A stretch of DNA of 64,000 nucleotides. It comes from Hyphomicrobium_A sp963722495 (GTDB lineage: Bacteria > Pseudomonadota > Alphaproteobacteria > Rhizobiales > Hyphomicrobiaceae). The stretch spans positions 310,001 to 374,000 of the forward strand of contig CAVRND010000011.1 in assembly GCA_963722495.1 (NCBI GenBank), written 5' to 3'. The notes below the pieces were generated by a model that saw only the letters and a list, made by a program, of their open reading frames with translations, made no database searches and had not been told where the DNA came from. A program made the position numbers and the translations under genes. Below, one piece after another: positions 1-8,906 of this stretch (position 1 is its first letter; each line of letters begins with the position of its first letter).

Positions 1-957
1 CACCGGCATGCCCTTGCCCTTGAGGCGGAACTGCTTGCCGCTCTCGGAGCCTTCGGGAACCTTGATGCGCGTGGCACCGCCTTCGACGGTCGGCACCTCG
101 ATGTTGCCGCCGAGCGCCGCCGTCGTCATGGCGATCGGCACCTTGCAGAAGATGTCGGCGCCGTCGCGCTGGAAGAACTCGTGCGGCTTGATGGACAGGA
201 AAATGTAGAGGTCGCCCGCCGGGCCGCCGCGCAGGCCGGCCTCGCCTTCGCCGGCGAGACGGATGCGCGTGCCGTCCTCGACGCCGGGCGGAATGTTGAC
301 GGAGAGCGTGCGCTCCTTGGTGACGCGGCCCGAGCCGTGGCAGTTGCCGCACGGATCCTCGATGGTCTCGCCGCGGCCCTGGCAGCTGGGACAGGTGCGC
401 TCGATGGTGAAGAAGCCCTGGCTCGCACGCACCTTGCCGTGGCCGGCGCAGGTGGGGCAGGTCGTCGGCTTGGTGCCGGCGCGCGCGCCCGAGCCCTAGC
501 ATGTTTCACAGGAAACGGAGGTCGGCACGCGGATCTGCGCCGTCTTGCCGACGTAGGCTTCCGATAGAGTGATCTCGAGATTGTAGCGCAGGTCGGCGCC
601 GCGCTCGCGCGCCGTGCGCGAGCGCGCGCCGCCGCCGCGACGGCCGCCCATGAACTCGCCGAACAGATCATCGAAGATGTCGGACATCGAGGAAGCGAAG
701 TCGGGGCCGAAGCCGCGAGCGCCGCCGCCGTGCTCGAAGGCGGCATGGCCGAAGTGGTCGTAGGCGGCGCGCTTCTGCGGGTCCTTCAGGACCTCGTAGG
801 CCTCGTTCAGCTCCTTGAAGCGAACTTCCGCCTGCATGTCGCCAGGGTTGCGATCGGGATGGAGCTCCTTGGCGAGCCGCCGGTAGGCGGACTTGAGCTC
901 CTGCTCGCCTGCGCCCCGCGCAAGGCCGAGCGTTTCATAGTAGTCGCGCTTGGCCAT
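1..957 (-). CDS. dnaJ: Chaperone DnaJ, interrupted by in-frame TAG; 3' end off the window
   Basis: This is the Hsp40 co-chaperone that stimulates the DnaK ATPase. The start at 957 gives the classic MAKRDYYETL N-terminus. The J domain has HPD (LHPDRNPGD) and is followed by a Gly/Phe-rich linker. The zinc domain begins with CETC, and the next codon (496-498) is TAG where a sense codon is expected in CETCxGSGA. The same frame stays open to position 1 and encodes the remaining zinc-finger pairs (CPTCAGHG, CPSCQGRG, CGNCHGSG) and the C-terminal substrate-binding domain. The lesion is therefore one substitution, not a frameshift. It could be a sequencing error, a true nonsense allele, or (least likely) readthrough. 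The gene lies downstream of dnaK on the same strand, as is usual. Confidence 0.93.
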
Positions 958-1125
958 GTTCAGCGCGGGTCCTTCGGTCTCGTCCACTGGCGATTGCCCT
1001 GTAATTTGGAGATAGCGATGTTTTTGGCGCGGGGGAAGGGTGAGCCGACCTTGAAGGTATGTGGAGCGCCTGCCCTGTTGCCGCAACCGGGCGGGTCAAC
1101 CTGATCGATGCGGCCCGGTTAAGCA

Positions 1126-1151
1126 CGAGCCCGGCCTCTCGGCCGGGCTCG
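1126..1151 (-). terminator. Strong hairpin between dnaK and dnaJ
   Basis: A perfect 11-bp GC-rich stem (1126-1136 with 1141-1151) closes a 4-base TCTC loop in the dnaK-dnaJ gap. There is no convincing U-tract on the minus strand. It may be a partial terminator, an attenuator or an mRNA-stabilising structure that sets the DnaK:DnaJ ratio. The stem is seen in the sequence; the role is inferred. Confidence 0.55.
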
Positions 1152-1188
1152 GTTAGTTTCAAGCGGTTGGGTCGCTCGAGCGGAGTGC

Positions 1189-3120
1189 TTAGGCCGACTT
1201 CTTCTTGTCGTCCTTCACTTCCTCGAAGTCGGCGTCGACGACGTTCTCATCGCCCGAGGCCGAGCCGCCATCGCCCGTCCCGGCTTCTCCGCCGGCTGCG
1301 CCGGAGCCCTGCTGAGCCGAGTAGATGGCTTCGCCGATCTTCATGGCCGCCTGGGCAAGGTTGGTCGTCGCGGTCTTGATGCGCTCAACGTCCTCGGAAG
1401 ACAGGGTCTCCTTGAGATCGGCGATCGCCTTCTCGACGTCGGGCTTGGCGGCCGCAACGGCCGCGTTGCTCTCATTCTCCTGCAGCTGCTTCTCGGTTGC
1501 GTGGACCAGCGCCTCGGCGTGGTTCCTGGCTTCGATCAGCTCGCGCTTCTGCTTGTCCTCGGCCGCGTGAGCTTCGGCATCCTTGACCATCCTCTCGACC
1601 TCGGCGTCCGACAGACCGCCGGAAGCCTGGATGCGGACCGACTGCTCTTTGGCGGTCGCCTTGTCCTTGGCCGAGACGTGCACGATGCCGTTGGCGTCGA
1701 TGTCGAACGTGACCTCGATCTGCGGCACGCCGCGCGGCGCCGGCGGAATGCCGACGAGGTCGAACTGGCCGAGCAGCTTGTTGTCGGCCGCCAGCTCGCG
1801 CTCGCCTTGGCTGACACGGATGGTGACGGCGTTCTGGCTGTCCTCGGCAGTCGAGAACGTCTGGCTCTTCTTGGTCGGGATCGTCGTGTTGCGCTCGATG
1901 AGGCGCGTGAACACGCCGCCCAGCGTCTCGATGCCGAGCGACAGCGGAGTCACGTCGAGCAACAGGACGTCCTTGACCTCGCCCTGCAGCACGCCGGCCT
2001 GAATGGCGGCGCCGACGGCGACGACCTCATCCGGGTTGACGCCCTTGTGCGGCTCCTTGCCGAACAGCTGCTTGACGACTTCCTGAACCTTCGGCATGCG
2101 CGTCATGCCGCCGACGAGCACGACCTCGTCGATGTCGGCCGCCTTGAGGCCCGCGTCCTTGATCGCCTTCTCGCACGGACCTTTGGTGCGCGCGATGAGG
2201 TCGTCGACGAGGCTTTCCAGCTTGGCGCGGGTGAGCTTCATGGTCAGATGCTTCGGACCCGAGGCATCGGCGGTGATGAACGGCAGGTTGACCTCGGTCT
2301 GCGTGGCGCTCGACAGCTCGATCTTGGCCTTCTCGGCGGCTTCCTTCAGCCGCTGCAGGGCGAGCTTGTCGTTGCGCAGGTCAATGCCCTGCTCCTTCTT
2401 GAATTCGTCGGCGAGGTAGGAGACGAGCTTCATGTCGAAGTCTTCGCCGCCGAGGAACGTGTCACCGTTCGTCGACTTCACCTCGAACACGCCATCGCCG
2501 ATCTCGAGGATCGAGATATCGAAGGTGCCGCCGCCGAGATCGTACACGGCGATGGTCTGCGAATCCTTCTTCTTGTCGAGACCGTAGGCGAGCGCGGCTG
2601 CAGTCGGCTCGTTGATGATGCGCAGCACTTCGAGGCCAGCAATCTTGCCGGCGTCTTTGGTGGCCTGGCGCTGGGCGTCGTTGAAGTATGCGGGAACGGT
2701 GATGACCGCCTGCGTGACCTTCTCGCCGAGCTTGGCCTCGGCGGTTTCCTTCATCTTCTGCAGAATGAAGGCTGAGATCTGCTGCGGAGAATACTGCTTG
2801 CCGTGGGCTTCGACCCAGGCGTCGCCCGAGGGACCTTTGACGATCTTGTACGGGACGAGGTTCTTGTCCTTCTCAACCATCGGGTCGTCGTAGCGGCGGC
2901 CGATAAGTCGCTTGATGGCGAAGAACGTGTTGAAGGGGTTGGTCACCGCCTGACGTTTGGCGGGAAGGCCGACGAGCTTTTCGTCGTCGGCGGTGAAGGC
3001 AACGATCGAAGGCGTGGTGTTCATGCCCTCGGCGTTTTCCAGAACTCTCGGCTTGCCGCCCTCCATGACTGCCACGCAAGAGTTCGTGGTTCCAAGGTCG
3101 ATGCCGATCACTTTAGCCAT
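1189..3120 (-). CDS. dnaK: Molecular chaperone DnaK (Hsp70)
   Basis: This is the cytoplasmic ATP-dependent chaperone. Its 643 aa matches the usual alphaproteobacterial size. The nucleotide-binding domain shows the phosphate-1 motif IGIDLGTTNSCVAVMEG at the N-terminus and DLGGGTFDISILEI near residue 200, followed by the linker DVLLLDVTPLSLGIETLGG. The substrate-binding domain and helical lid follow, ending in the acidic tail VVDADFEEVKDD and a short KKKSA. The reading frame is intact and the ATG at 3120 opens directly on MAKVIGIDLG. It is followed by dnaJ and preceded, across a 249-bp gap with a promoter-like element, by grpE on the same strand. Confidence 0.99.
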   Translation of the reverse strand: MAKVIGIDLGTTNSCVAVMEGGKPRVLENAEGMNTTPSIVAFTADDEKLVGLPAKRQAVTNPFNTFFAIKRLIGRRYDDPMVEKDKNLVPYKIVKGPSGDAWVEAHGKQYSPQQISAFILQKMKETAEAKLGEKVTQAVITVPAYFNDAQRQATKDAGKIAGLEVLRIINEPTAAALAYGLDKKKDSQTIAVYDLGGGTFDISILEIGDGVFEVKSTNGDTFLGGEDFDMKLVSYLADEFKKEQGIDLRNDKLALQRLKEAAEKAKIELSSATQTEVNLPFITADASGPKHLTMKLTRAKLESLVDDLIARTKGPCEKAIKDAGLKAADIDEVVLVGGMTRMPKVQEVVKQLFGKEPHKGVNPDEVVAVGAAIQAGVLQGEVKDVLLLDVTPLSLGIETLGGVFTRLIERNTTIPTKKSQTFSTAEDSQNAVTIRVSQGERELAADNKLLGQFDLVGIPPAPRGVPQIEVTFDIDANGIVHVSAKDKATAKEQSVRIQASGGLSDAEVERMVKDAEAHAAEDKQKRELIEARNHAEALVHATEKQLQENESNAAVAAAKPDVEKAIADLKETLSSEDVERIKTATTNLAQAAMKIGEAIYSAQQGSGAAGGEAGTGDGGSASGDENVVDADFEEVKDDKKKSA

Positions 3121-3246
3121 GTGCTTATCCTCATCCTTCTACGGCAGACCGTCCGGACCCGAGGTTTCGGCGTCCAGAAAATCCGGCGGCGCGTATGGCC
3201 GCGCCGAAGCGGTCCCCTATGGAGCATCCAAACAGTAAACGCCGCT

Positions 3247-3274
3247 TATATAAGGTGCCTTTTTTGAGGCGCAA
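3247..3274 (-). promoter_or_regulatory. Candidate dnaK promoter
   Basis: On the minus strand a TATATA -10 box (3247-3252) follows a TTGCGC -35-like box (3269-3274) with a 16-bp spacer. The string CTTATAT also fits the alphaproteobacterial RpoH -10 consensus CYTATnT, although the upstream CTTGAA element is poor. It would give a leader of roughly 120 nt before dnaK. No CIRCE inverted repeat is visible here. Confidence 0.45.
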
Positions 3275-3369
3275 CGGGCGCTTCAGGCGCGGCGGCATTC
3301 AATTTTCCCCACCCTTCGACGGGTGGGATCACGAATTGCGCAGCGGACGGAGCGCCGCCGCCAGTGACT

Positions 3370-3963
3370 TCACGCCGCGTCGTCGGAGGCTTTGCGCGGC
3401 GCTGCACCTTGTTTCTCGCCACCCTTGGCCACGACGACCATCGCCGGGCGCAGGACGCGATCTTCCAGAACATAGCCCGGCGCATACACCTGAACGATGG
3501 TTCCCGGCGCCAGGTCCGGCTGATCGATCTCGATCATTGCCTGATGCAGATGCGGGTTGAACGGCTGGCCTTCGGGGTCGAGTCGCTTGACGCCGTTGCG
3601 CTCAAGTACGTTGACGAATTCACGCTCGGTCATGGCGACGCCTTCGACCAGCGCCTTAAGGGCAGGGTCGGCATCGGCCGCGCCGGGCGGCACGGCGGCG
3701 GTGGCCCGCTGCAGGTTGTCGCCGACTCCGAGCACGTCGCGCGCGAACTTGGAGATGGCATATTTAGCCGTGTCCTCCTTGTCGCGCTCGGTTCGCTTGC
3801 GCAGGTTGTCCATCTCGGCGTGGGCGCGCAGAAGCCGGTCGGTCAGATCGGCGATGCGGCCTTCGAGCGTTGCCAGCTGTGCGTTGGCTTCCTCGGCGCC
3901 GGGATCGATCTGAGTGCCGTCGGCTGCGGCGTCCTCGTCGGCTCTTTTGTTCTCGTCTGGCAT
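3370..3963 (-). CDS. grpE: Nucleotide exchange factor GrpE
   Basis: GrpE releases ADP from DnaK to complete its folding cycle. The product of about 197 aa starts MPDENKRADED. An in-frame ATG 19 codons upstream (4020) gives a poorer N-terminus. The acidic, disordered start leads into the long coiled coil (residues about 40-90: LATLEGRIADLTDRLLRAHA), then the conserved LRKRTERDKEDTAKYAISKF and the C-terminal beta domain with NPHLHQAMIEI. It lies between hrcA and dnaK on the same strand, the standard heat-shock grouping in this order. Confidence 0.97.
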   Translation of the reverse strand: MPDENKRADEDAAADGTQIDPGAEEANAQLATLEGRIADLTDRLLRAHAEMDNLRKRTERDKEDTAKYAISKFARDVLGVGDNLQRATAAVPPGAADADPALKALVEGVAMTEREFVNVLERNGVKRLDPEGQPFNPHLHQAMIEIDQPDLAPGTIVQVYAPGYVLEDRVLRPAMVVVAKGGEKQGAAPRKASDDAA

Positions 3964-4067
3964 TGCTTCTCCGCCGGTAGCGGATCCCATGCTATCGGCA
4001 CTCGGGGGGCGCCGGATCAAATCTTGCTAAGAATGCGAGCCCGATATCAGGCCCTGTTCTGCAAAAA

Positions 4068-5126
4068 TCAAGTCAACAGTCGGCTAACGAGCTTGGCGGT
4101 GTAGTCGACCATGGGGATGATACGGGCATAGTTTATGCGCGTCGGCCCGATGACGCCAAGCACGCCGACCACTTTGCGGCGTTCATCGTGGAAGGGGGCG
4201 ACGATCAGCGAGGAGCCGGACAGCGAGAACAGCTTGTTCTCCGATCCGATGAAAATGCGCACCCCGTCGGCGGTCTCGGAAAGGCCGAGCAGCTGTACGA
4301 GGTCGCGCTTGCGCTCCAGGTCGTCGAACAGCAGCCGGATGCGCTCCAGGTCCTCCTGGGCGTTAAGGTCCTTCAGCAGGTTCGCCTGGCCGCGCACGAT
4401 GAGGCTCTTGCGGTCGTCGAGCGAGCCTGACCACTCGGCAAGGCCCGACTGAATGACGCGCTTGGTCAGCTCGTCGAGTTCCTGTCTCGAAGTCTGCAGC
4501 TGCTGCTCGATGCGGGCGCGCGCCTCGCCCATGGTGAAACCGCGCACGTGTGCGTTGAGGTAGTTGGCTGCCTCTAACAGCGCCGACGGCGGCAGTCCCT
4601 GCGGCAGATTGATGATGCGGTTCTCGACACTCTGATCGTCGCCGACCAGCACGACCAGCGCCTTGCCCGGCTCCAACAGCACGAACTCGATGTGCTTGAG
4701 GCGCGTCACCTGCTTGTCGGCCAGCACGACGCCGGCGCAGTGCGACAGGCCGGAGATCATCTCGCCGACCTCGCGCAACACGTCGTCGACAGTCGTGGTG
4801 CGCTTGCCGGCGATGTGGGACTCGATCTGCCGGCGATCCTTGCTGGTGAGATCGCCGACTTCGAGCAGTCCGTCGACGAACAGCCGCAGGCCGAGCTGCG
4901 TCGGCAGGCGCCCCGCCGACGTATGAGGCGCCGCGATCAGCCCCAGCTGCTCCAGATCCGACATCACGTTGCGGATCGATGCGGGCGAAAGCGCCATCGG
5001 CAGTACGCGCGACAAGTTGCGCGAACCGACCGGCTCGCCCGTTTCGAGATAGGACTCGACGATCTGCCTTAGAATTGTGCGGGAGCGTTCGCTGAGCTTG
5101 GTGAGTTCGCTTACGCCTTCGGTCAT
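4068..5126 (-). CDS. hrcA: Heat-inducible transcription repressor HrcA
   Basis: HrcA represses heat-shock genes by binding CIRCE operators and depends on GroESL for activity. The 352 aa is the normal length. The N-terminal winged helix includes SRTILRQIVESYLETGEPVG and LSPASIRNVMSDLEQLG, followed by a GAF-like sensor domain. The conserved C-terminal GVLGVIGPTRINYARIIPMV is present. It is transcribed divergently from rph across about 160 bp and precedes grpE. No CIRCE element was found upstream of hrcA or dnaK; in alphaproteobacteria it is generally at groESL, which is not in this window. Confidence 0.98.
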   Translation of the reverse strand: MTEGVSELTKLSERSRTILRQIVESYLETGEPVGSRNLSRVLPMALSPASIRNVMSDLEQLGLIAAPHTSAGRLPTQLGLRLFVDGLLEVGDLTSKDRRQIESHIAGKRTTTVDDVLREVGEMISGLSHCAGVVLADKQVTRLKHIEFVLLEPGKALVVLVGDDQSVENRIINLPQGLPPSALLEAANYLNAHVRGFTMGEARARIEQQLQTSRQELDELTKRVIQSGLAEWSGSLDDRKSLIVRGQANLLKDLNAQEDLERIRLLFDDLERKRDLVQLLGLSETADGVRIFIGSENKLFSLSGSSLIVAPFHDERRKVVGVLGVIGPTRINYARIIPMVDYTAKLVSRLLT

Positions 5127-5288
5127 TGATCGGGGTATGGTCGAACCTCGCCTACAAGTTGCTCAAGATTAGGGACGTGGGGCCGTCTTCGTCAAATTAG
5201 CCCGCGGTTTTGGTTGAAGCGCGGCGGGCGCTCCCGTAGGTTCGGCCCAAATTTGCACCCAACAGCAGTCAGGTTCGGCATCCCCTCA

Positions 5289-6002
5289 ATGCGCCCCTCG
5301 AAACGCAATCCCGATGAGTTACGCCGCGTGTCGATCGAACGCGCCGTCTCCAAGCATGCCGAAGGCTCTTGTCTCATTAAGTTCGGGGATACGCACGTGC
5401 TGTGTACGGCGAGCCTCGAAGAGCGGGTGCCGCCGTGGCTCAAGGGCCAGGGGCGCGGCTGGGTGACGGCCGAGTATGGCATGCTGCCGCGCGCCACCAA
5501 TGACCGCATGCGCCGCGAGGTGACGGTCGGGCACGCCTCCGGCCGTACGCAGGAGATACAACGTTTGATTGGCCGCGCCTTGCGCGCCATCGTCGACTTG
5601 CCAAAGCTTGGCGAGCGCCAGATCAGCGTCGACTGCGACGTCATCCAGGCTGACGGCGGCACGCGCACGGCAGCCATCACCGGCGCCTGGGTGGCGCTGC
5701 ACGACTGCATCCAGTGGATGAAGCTGCGTGACATGGTGAAGGACGACGTGCTGCGCGACCAGATCGCCGCCGTGAGCTGCGGCCTGTACAAGGGCACCGC
5801 GGTGCTCGATCTCGACTACGCCGAAGATTCAGCGGCGGAGGCGGATTCCAACTTCGTCATGACCGGCTCCGGCGGCATCGTCGAGGTGCAGGGTACCGCG
5901 GAGACGGTCGCCTTCAGCCAGGAGAGCTTCGATCAGCTTATGGCGCTGGCCAAGAAGGGCATCGGCGAGCTGGTCGCGCTGCAGAAGCTGACGGTGTCCT
6001 GA
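5289..6002 (+). CDS. rph: Ribonuclease PH
   Basis: RNase PH is a phosphorolytic 3'-5' exoribonuclease that trims tRNA 3' ends and also degrades structured RNA. The start at 5289 (MRPSKRNPDELR) gives 237 aa, the family length. The open frame extends upstream without conserved sequence. Signatures include SCLIKFGDTHVLCTASLEE, the substrate-binding EIQRLIGRALRAIVDL, DCDVIQADGGTRTAAITGA, and the C-terminal VEVQGTAE with FSQESFDQLMALA. It is the first gene of a plus-strand run continuing through rdgB and hemW, the usual context opposite hrcA. Confidence 0.98.
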   Translation: MRPSKRNPDELRRVSIERAVSKHAEGSCLIKFGDTHVLCTASLEERVPPWLKGQGRGWVTAEYGMLPRATNDRMRREVTVGHASGRTQEIQRLIGRALRAIVDLPKLGERQISVDCDVIQADGGTRTAAITGAWVALHDCIQWMKLRDMVKDDVLRDQIAAVSCGLYKGTAVLDLDYAEDSAAEADSNFVMTGSGGIVEVQGTAETVAFSQESFDQLMALAKKGIGELVALQKLTVS

Positions 6003-6009
6003 TGCGGCG

Positions 6010-6438
6010 GTGGCGCTGATTACGATGACCCCAAGCGGCATTCTCGAGACTGTCCTTTACGCGCGCGACCTCGGCGCCCTCGAAGACTTCTATCGCCGCG
6101 CGTTGGGGTTGGAGCCGTTCGCCAAGGCGGAGGCGCGGCATGTGTTCTACCGTGTCGGAGAACAGGTGCTGCTCATCTTCAATCCGCATGTCACCTCGAA
6201 GCCGCCTGCTGAAGATGCCAAGCTTCCCGTGCCGCCGCACGGCGCCGACGGCGAGGGGCACGTGTGCTTCCGCGCCGGCGCCGACGAGATCACGGCTTGG
6301 CGCCAGCATCTCGAAAAGGAAGGCGTCTTCATCGAGGCCGACTTCGAATGGCCCGAAGGTGGCCGCTCGATCTACTTCCGCGACCCTGCCGGCAATTGCC
6401 TCGAGTTCGCCGAGCCGCGCATCTGGAATCTCAAGTGA
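6010..6438 (+). CDS. VOC (glyoxalase/dioxygenase superfamily) protein
   Basis: This is a single-module vicinal-oxygen-chelate protein of about 140 aa. The first beta-alpha unit reads GILETVLYARDLGALEDFYRR, and the second half ends in the typical IYFRDPAGNCLEF, whose Glu is a metal ligand in the family. The substrate cannot be told from sequence. Two starts are possible: GTG at 6010 or ATG at 6025, the latter giving MTPSGILET. It sits 7-22 bp after rph and 10 bp before rdgB, so it is almost certainly co-transcribed with them. Confidence 0.88.
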   Translation: MALITMTPSGILETVLYARDLGALEDFYRRALGLEPFAKAEARHVFYRVGEQVLLIFNPHVTSKPPAEDAKLPVPPHGADGEGHVCFRAGADEITAWRQHLEKEGVFIEADFEWPEGGRSIYFRDPAGNCLEFAEPRIWNLK

Positions 6439-6448
6439 GGGACCTTTG

Positions 6449-7072
6449 ATGACGCGGCGACTGCAGCGCGGCGACCGCCTGGTCGTCGCCACCCACAATC
6501 CCGGTAAGGTGTGGGAGATCAACAAGCTGATCGAGCCCTACGGCTTGGCGGCGGTGTCGGCCGGCGAGCTTGGCCTCACCGAGCCAGAGGAGACCGAGAC
6601 GACCTTCGAAGGCAACGCCAAGCTGAAGGCGCTGTTTGCCGCCAAGGGCTCCGGGCTGCCCTCTCTGGCCGACGACAGCGGCATCGAGATCGATGCACTG
6701 GGCGGGGCGCCGGGCGTCTATACGGCCGACTGGGCGGGTCCGAAGCGCGATTTCTCCATCGCCATGCAGCGGGTGCACGACGAACTGGTGGACCGGCAGG
6801 CCTGGAAAGGCGGCCCGCTGCGCGCCAACTTCATCTCCGTGCTGTGCCTTGCCTGGCCGGACGGGCAAACCCAGCTGTTCGAGGGCAAAGTTTACGGTCA
6901 TGTCGTTTGGCCGCCGCGCGGCGGCAACGGTTTCGGCTATGATCCGATCTTCATCGCCGACGGCCACGAGCAGACGTTCGGTGAAATGGAGCCGGCCAGC
7001 AAATATGCCATCTCGCACCGAACCCGCGCCTTCGACCATTTCAAGCGGGCCGTGCTCGATGCAGCCGGCTGA
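6449..7072 (+). CDS. rdgB: dITP/XTP pyrophosphatase (RdgB/HAM1)
   Basis: RdgB hydrolyses non-canonical purine triphosphates (dITP, XTP) to monophosphates, keeping them out of nucleic acids. The 207 aa product starts MTRRLQRGDRLVVATHNPGK; THNPGK is the conserved nucleotide-binding start of the family. LADDSGIEIDALGGAPGVYT contains the catalytic Asp. GNGFGYDPIF and the C-terminal SHRTRAFDHF are also present. The ATG at 6449 follows the VOC gene closely, and its 3' end overlaps the hemW start by 14 bp. Confidence 0.98.
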   Translation: MTRRLQRGDRLVVATHNPGKVWEINKLIEPYGLAAVSAGELGLTEPEETETTFEGNAKLKALFAAKGSGLPSLADDSGIEIDALGGAPGVYTADWAGPKRDFSIAMQRVHDELVDRQAWKGGPLRANFISVLCLAWPDGQTQLFEGKVYGHVVWPPRGGNGFGYDPIFIADGHEQTFGEMEPASKYAISHRTRAFDHFKRAVLDAAG

Positions 7073-8292
7073 CGAGGTGGGATTCGGCGTTTACGTGCAC
7101 TGGCCGTTCTGTGCCCAGAAGTGCCCGTACTGCGACTTCAACAGTCACGTCCGCTTCGGCGGCATCGACGAACCGCGCTTCCGCGCCGCGTTCCTGCGCG
7201 AGCTTGAATGATACGCGCGAGCGCACGGGGCCGCGGATGGTGTCGAGCATCTTCTTCGGTGGCGGTACGCCATCGTTGATGCAGCCGGAGACGGTGGCGG
7301 CGATCCTGGACCGCATCGCGTCTCTGTGGAACGTCGATCCTCACGCCGAGATCACGCTAGAAGCCAATCCCGGCAGCGTGGAGGCGGGCCGCTTTCGCGG
7401 CTATCGCGCCGCTGGCGTCAATCGCGTGTCGCTCGGCGTGCAGTCGCTGCGCGATGATATTTTGAAATCGCTGGGCCGCATTCATTCCGTGGCCGAGGCC
7501 AAGGCGGCGATCGAGATCGCGCGCTCGACCTTCGAGCGCTTCTCATTCGACCTCATCTATGCGCGCCCCCGCCAGACGCTTGCCGCCTGGAAGGAAGAGC
7601 TGCGCGACGCGCTCGCCATCGCCGGCCAGCACCTGTCGCTCTACCAGCTCACCATCGAGCCGGAGACGCCGTTCGCTGCCCTGCATGCCGCTGGCAAGCT
7701 CGTCATCCCGGACGAGGATGCCGCGCTGGCGCTGTACGAGGCGACGCAGGAGCTGACCGCCGCCGCGGGGCTGCCGGCCTACGAGATCTCCAACCATGCC
7801 GCGCCGGGCGAGGAGAGCCGCCACAACCTGCTCTATTGGCGCTACGGCGAGTACGCCGGCTGCGGGCCGGGCGCGCACGGCCGCCTTGCGGCCGACGGGG
7901 CGCGAAGGGCCACCAGTACGGAGCGCAACCCGGAACGCTGGGCCTCGCTCGTCGAGCAGAACGGCAACGGGATCGTCGAGGAGACGCCGCTGACAGCGGC
8001 TGAGGAAGCCGACGAGCTGCTGCTCATGGGCTTGCGTCTCGGCGAAGGCGTCGACCTCGACCGGCTGGAGCGCCTCAGCGGTGTTCGGCCATCGGCGGCC
8101 GTGGTCGCGAAGTTGACAAAGCAGGGCCTCATTGAAGCGATCCCTGGTACCGGGCGCATTCGCGCCAGCGGCAACGGCCGCTTCATCCTCAACGAGATCG
8201 TGCTGCGCCTTGCCATGAGTTTCACGAATGACAGCGTCGCCGATCGCGCTGCGAAGCGCCCGCAATTTCACTTCCCGCCAGCCGCCGAGTAA
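7059..8292 (+). CDS. hemW: HemW-like radical SAM protein, frameshifted near 7209
   Basis: HemW is a radical SAM haem chaperone formerly annotated as a coproporphyrinogen III oxidase. The start at 7059 gives GVYVHWPFCAQKCPYCDFN with the CX3CX2C cluster motif. That frame ends at TGA 7209-7211 after FLRELE. The protein resumes in the +1 frame with DTRERTGPRMVSSIFFGGGT, then the HemW core (ANPGSVE, GVNRVSLGVQS) and a C-terminal winged helix with GNGRFILNEIVLRL. Removing one base near 7209 restores a normal protein of about 410 aa. Overlap with rdgB points to co-transcription. Given the intact flanks, a sequencing insertion is more likely than decay. Confidence 0.93.
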
Positions 8293-8301
8293 GCACCCCA
8301 C

Positions 8302-8883
8302 ATGATGCGACGCATGTACGACTGGATGATGGGCTTGGCGGGAAGCCCGCGTGCCCCATGGGCCCTTGCGGTCGTATCCTTCATTGAAAGCTCGTTCTTT
8401 CCGATCCCGCCCGACGTGATGCTGATCCCGATGGTGCTCCGCGATCGGCAGAAGGCGTGGTGGTACGCCACCGTCGCTACCGTTGCCTCGGTGCTCGGCG
8501 GTCTGCTCGGCTATGCGATCGGCTACTTCTTCTACGAAGCGATCGGCAAGCCGATTCTTGTCTTCTATGGCAGGGAGCACGCCCTCGACGCGTTCATCAC
8601 CTTCGTTCACGAGTACGGGGTCGAGGCCGTCATTATCAAAGGCATGACGCCCATCCCGTTCAAGGTGGTGACGATTGCCGCCGGCGTCGCGAAAATGGAC
8701 CTGCTCGCCTTTATCGGTGCCAGCATTATCGCCCGCGCCATGCGCTTTTATTTGGTCGCGGCGCTGCTCTACTTCTTCGGCCAGCCCATCCGCGAGTTCA
8801 TCGAACGCCGTCTGACCCTGGTCACGACGGTGTTCGTGGTGGTCTTGGTCAGCGGGTTCGTCGCTGTTAAATACCTGTTCTAG
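8302..8883 (+). CDS. YqaA/DedA-family inner-membrane protein
   Basis: This is a 193-aa integral membrane protein of the SNARE-associated (DedA/YqaA) family, whose members are implicated in lipid handling or membrane homeostasis. Features are the re-entrant-like stretch FIESSFFPIPPDVMLIPMVL, a second segment at ATVASVLGGLLGYAIGYFF, the conserved GMTPIPFKVVTIAAGVAKM and RAMRFYLVAALLYFFG, and a final hydrophobic helix near the C-terminus. It is 10 bp after hemW and directly upstream of dsbB, a pairing common in this order. The exact substrate is unknown. Confidence 0.93.
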   Translation: MMRRMYDWMMGLAGSPRAPWALAVVSFIESSFFPIPPDVMLIPMVLRDRQKAWWYATVATVASVLGGLLGYAIGYFFYEAIGKPILVFYGREHALDAFITFVHEYGVEAVIIKGMTPIPFKVVTIAAGVAKMDLLAFIGASIIARAMRFYLVAALLYFFGQPIREFIERRLTLVTTVFVVVLVSGFVAVKYLF

Positions 8884-8906
8884 TTCAGCGTTTGCAGGGT
8901 GCTTCG

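Noticed and set aside
499..514. parS-like sequence TGTTTCACAGGAAACG in dnaJ
   Set aside because: It differs from the parS consensus at three positions, including the central pair, and it encodes the conserved VSCET of the zinc finger, so coding constraint explains it.
1501..2775. 424-codon ORF opposite dnaK
   Set aside because: A shadow of the dnaK codon pattern with no start context or conserved motif.
7203..7212. Programmed frameshift in hemW of the prfB type
   Set aside because: The site CTT GAA TGA has a stop in phase, but the CTT-TGA slippery order and an upstream SD-like element of prfB are absent, and ten other genes break without such a site.
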